Positions 5,823-7,737 of a stretch of DNA of 7,737 bases are shown piece by piece; within the stretch, counting starts at the first letter, position 1, and each line of letters starts with the position of its first letter. The translations under genes and the position numbers were made by a program. Where the stretch lies: contig JBHHXR010000179.1 of assembly GCA_046757205.1 (NCBI GenBank), positions 1 to 7,737 of the forward strand, in the 5' to 3' direction. This DNA comes from JBHHXR01 sp046757205. GTDB lineage: Bacteria; Pseudomonadota; Alphaproteobacteria; Rhodobacterales; Rhodobacteraceae. Below the pieces are notes generated by a model. The model was not told the origin of the DNA. It searched no databases and was given only the letters and a program-made list of their open reading frames with translations.

Positions 5823-6731
5823 CTAGTTGGAACCGTCCCGGGCTTCCTGCCGCTTTTCCGCTATGTTGTTTGCGGTCCAGCTGGTCGGGATACCCAGGGG
5901 ATACAGGATCACCGCCACCAACAGCAAGATGTCGATCCAGCGTGGCGATCGCGCGGCGACCCTGACGGGCATGTCGGGCCGGCGCGGGTATCTTGACAAA
6001 TACCAGAACATCGTCAAACCGACCGCCGCCAGGAAGAGATTGAAAACCTGGCCGGTTCCGATGCCGAGCCAAGCAGCTTCATAGTCACGCAACACATCGA
6101 CGGCGAAACGCAGGCCCGCGTAAAGGAACAGGAACATGCTCAGCACAATGCCGCGCCCCGCCGGAAACAGGCGAAGCGCCACGATGAGGATCGGGAGGAT
6201 CAGAAAGTTCTTGGCGCTTTCATACAGGGCGACGGGGTGCCTCGCACCATCGAGGTCCGGGTAAACGATGCCCCACGGCAGTTCCGTCACCGAGCCGACG
6301 ACGCCGCCCTCGACGAAATTGCCGAGTCTGCCAACCGCCAACAGAAAAGCGCCCGGGACCACGATCTCGTCCAGCAAGGCAACCAACGACAGGCGACGGG
6401 TGCGGGCAAAGAGAAGAATCGCAATCAAGCCGCCCAACAGCACGCCGTGCGACGCCATCCCTCCTTCCCACCAGTTCAACGCCGCAAGGGGATGCTCGCG
6501 GTAGTAGTCAAGCTCGTAAACGAGAATATCGAACCCGCGCGCACCCAGCAAAACACCAACGCTGAACACAACGGAGAGCGAGAAAACGTCTCTGTCGGAC
6601 AGGCCCCGGGCCCGCCGCCGGTACCAGAACCAAACGAAGACGCCCAGAAAGCCAAATGAATAAACCGCACCGTACCAGTAGATTGCGCCGTAAGGCGTCG
6701 CAAGAATGGCGGGGTCGATGTGGTGAATCAA
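5823..6731 (-). CDS. lgt: Prolipoprotein diacylglyceryl transferase (Lgt) family protein
   Basis: A 302-residue polytopic inner-membrane protein of the Lgt family, which moves diacylglycerol from phosphatidylglycerol to the lipobox Cys of prolipoproteins. Family landmarks are WYG (19-21), WWEGGMASHG with His95, GRLGNF (134-139, with Arg135 and Asn138), LPWGIVYPD (151-159), RHPVALYE (164-171) and the late Arg208. The length matches the usual 260-300 residues, with an extra hydrophobic segment at about 266-283. The classical signature expects N-x-E after GRxxNFx. Here it reads EGG (141-143), so the equivalent of the important E. coli Glu151 is Gly. It may therefore be a divergent paralogue and not the housekeeping enzyme. 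The start is TTG at 6731: GGAGG (plus 6738-6742) lies 6 nt upstream, and no ATG occurs before residue 92. It lies 92 nt upstream of tRNA-Met on the same strand. Confidence 0.85.
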   Translation of the reverse strand: MIHHIDPAILATPYGAIYWYGAVYSFGFLGVFVWFWYRRRARGLSDRDVFSLSVVFSVGVLLGARGFDILVYELDYYREHPLAALNWWEGGMASHGVLLGGLIAILLFARTRRLSLVALLDEIVVPGAFLLAVGRLGNFVEGGVVGSVTELPWGIVYPDLDGARHPVALYESAKNFLILPILIVALRLFPAGRGIVLSMFLFLYAGLRFAVDVLRDYEAAWLGIGTGQVFNLFLAAVGLTMFWYLSRYPRRPDMPVRVAARSPRWIDILLLVAVILYPLGIPTSWTANNIAEKRQEARDGSN

Positions 6732-7163
6732 GGAACGCCTCCAGGATATTCCAGCAGCCGACTATGTGGCGGTTGTCGAAAACCGGCCTTGACCCGACCC
6801 GAAAAACTCGCGCCGCCCGGCAAGTCGCGTCGCATGTGCCGATCTGCGAATCGGATAACGCATGTTCCTGGATCCCAGGAAGATCACTCGCCAGCCGCAA
6901 GCAACGACATGGCCATGCCTGACCATACGCCAAGCCCTGCCGGTTTGGAACCGGACGCCGTGATTGAACCGGCGCCGGCCTTGTCGGCGGCGCTGGCCGT
7001 GTCGGCCCCTCCGCCGGGACGGGCGGATGGTCGAACTTGACGTCGGCGGCGAGAGGCCCGCGGGTACCAACCGGTGGTCGATCAAGTACTGGTTCTGCCA
7101 TCCTGGTCACGTATGCCGCGCGGGCAGGCTGAGGCCGTCCCGGACATGCCGCAAGCCCGAATG
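6732..7163. other. Intergenic region between the Lgt-family and HlyD-family genes, 432 nt
   Basis: No convincing gene: the open frames on both strands are Arg/Pro/Ala-rich and show no family motifs. The minus-strand part next to 6742 should hold the promoter of the Lgt-family gene, but I found no good -35/-10 pair. A perfect inverted repeat, TTCCTGG (6865-6871) and CCAGGAA (6875-6881) with an ATC loop, is the clearest structure. It has no T-run on either side. A five-A run (6803-6807 region, T-run on the minus strand) lies nearby but without a good stem in front of it. Confidence 0.45.
6865..6881. repeat. Inverted repeat, 7-bp arms with 3-nt loop
   Basis: TTCCTGG and CCAGGAA pair perfectly around ATC. 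It lies between the stop of the HlyD-family gene and the start of the Lgt-family gene, 134 nt upstream of the latter. It could be an operator or a small RNA hairpin. No T-run supports a terminator role. Confidence 0.3.
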
Positions 7164-7736
7164 CTACCCGCGAAACGCGCGCGCGAAATAATCGGTAAGC
7201 GGTTTCGTGAGAAACGCCATGGGCGAGCGCTCCCCGGTCTTGATGAACGCTTCGACCGGCATGCCGGGCAGCACGACCTCCTCTCCGAGTTTTCCGAGTT
7301 CGCCGTCCCCGGGCAGGATATCCACGGCGTAGAAGGCCAGACCGGTTGCCTCGTCGGTAATCACGTCGGCCGATATCCTCGAAACGTACCCCTCGAGTTC
7401 CGGTGTGCGGCGCTGGTCGAATACCGTGAAACGAAGGGCGACCTCCTGCCCGAGGCGCACCTGGTCGATGCTGTTGGTGTCAACGCGGGCGGCGATAAGC
7501 AGTGGTTGATCCTGTGGGATGATGTACATGATCGGAGCCCCCGGCTGTACCACCGACTTCAACGCGAAAACCTTGGTGCCGAAGACAATCCCGCTGACCG
7601 GAGCCTTGACGTCGAGACGCGACAGGGTATCCACCAGCGCGGCGCGGCGCTCGGCCAGTTCGATCTCCGTGTACTGAATGTCACGCAAGGTTGATATCGC
7701 TTCACGAGCCTGGCCGGTTCTGAGTTTGACCAGCTC
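7164..7736 (-). CDS. HlyD-family type I secretion periplasmic adaptor subunit (5' end missing)
   Basis: The C-terminal 190 residues of a membrane-fusion (adaptor) protein. The frame stays open to the right edge, so the N-terminal membrane anchor and most of the coiled coil lie outside. The visible part starts in the returning coiled-coil helix (AREAISTLRDIQYTEIELAERR) and passes through the second half of the lipoyl-type domain, LDVKAPVSGIVFG. The beta-barrel segment follows, with PLLIAARVDTNSIDQVRLGQ and VALRFTVFDQRRTPELEG, and the protein ends in the typical PGMPVEAFIKTGERSPMAFLTKPLTDYFARAF. This ending is characteristic of adaptors that pair with an ABC exporter and a TolC-like channel to export RTX-type proteins or proteases in one step. 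The partner ABC gene probably lies beyond the right edge; the substrate is unknown. An in-frame TTG at 7688 is not the real start. Confidence 0.93.
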   Translation of the reverse strand, partial: ELVKLRTGQAREAISTLRDIQYTEIELAERRAALVDTLSRLDVKAPVSGIVFGTKVFALKSVVQPGAPIMYIIPQDQPLLIAARVDTNSIDQVRLGQEVALRFTVFDQRRTPELEGYVSRISADVITDEATGLAFYAVDILPGDGELGKLGEEVVLPGMPVEAFIKTGERSPMAFLTKPLTDYFARAFRG

Positions 7737-7737
7737 G

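Noticed and set aside
6508..7110. 200-codon minus-strand open frame spanning the gap upstream of the Lgt-family gene
   Set aside because: It overlaps the Lgt-family gene in another frame, has no motif and is Pro/Arg-rich.
1..7737. The first nine bases (CGAGCTGGT) are the reverse complement of the last nine
   Set aside because: Both ends lie inside unrelated protein genes, each encoding Glu-Leu-Val; a chance match at arbitrary window edges, not a terminal inverted repeat of a mobile element.

Overview
The window reads as chromosomal DNA of a GC-rich alphaproteobacterium. The clues are the GC-rich third codon positions, an elongator tRNA-Met of the type usual in that class, and the protein families present: an MsbA-related exporter, a type I secretion adaptor, an Lgt-family protein and a TolQ/ExbB-like membrane operon. 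The genus cannot be told from the sequence alone. No insertion sequence, integrase, CRISPR array or rRNA was seen.

Layout. (1) 1-2885, plus strand: the 3' part of an ABC exporter gene (membrane and ATPase domains fused), then an AMP-forming acyl-CoA synthetase. The 67-nt gap between them holds a strong hairpin that ends directly against the Shine-Dalgarno sequence of the second gene. (2) 2886-3364: a 479-nt non-coding stretch ending in an AT-richer segment with an A9 run, probably the promoter region of the next operon. (3) 3365-5186, plus strand: three tightly packed genes. They encode a four-helix MotA/TolQ/ExbB-like protein, a single-pass protein with an Asp at the membrane edge and a beta-rich periplasmic domain, and a small two-helix protein with a proline-rich tail. 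They look like an uncharacterised ion-driven energy-transducing complex and are the most interesting content of the window. (4) 5187-5653: a convergent, apparently gene-free stretch containing short palindromes and a probable tRNA terminator. (5) 5654-7737, minus strand: tRNA-Met(CAT) with its own promoter, an Lgt-family prolipoprotein diacylglyceryl transferase that departs from the Lgt signature, a 432-nt gap, and the C-terminal part of a HlyD-family type I secretion adaptor cut by the right edge.

How the genes work together. Most of the window concerns the cell envelope: lipid or substrate export, fatty acid activation, a putative proton-channel complex, lipoprotein lipidation and protein secretion. 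Only the three-gene set at 3365-5186 has the spacing and domain logic of one machine. The other neighbours are loosely linked, and a shared pathway cannot be claimed.
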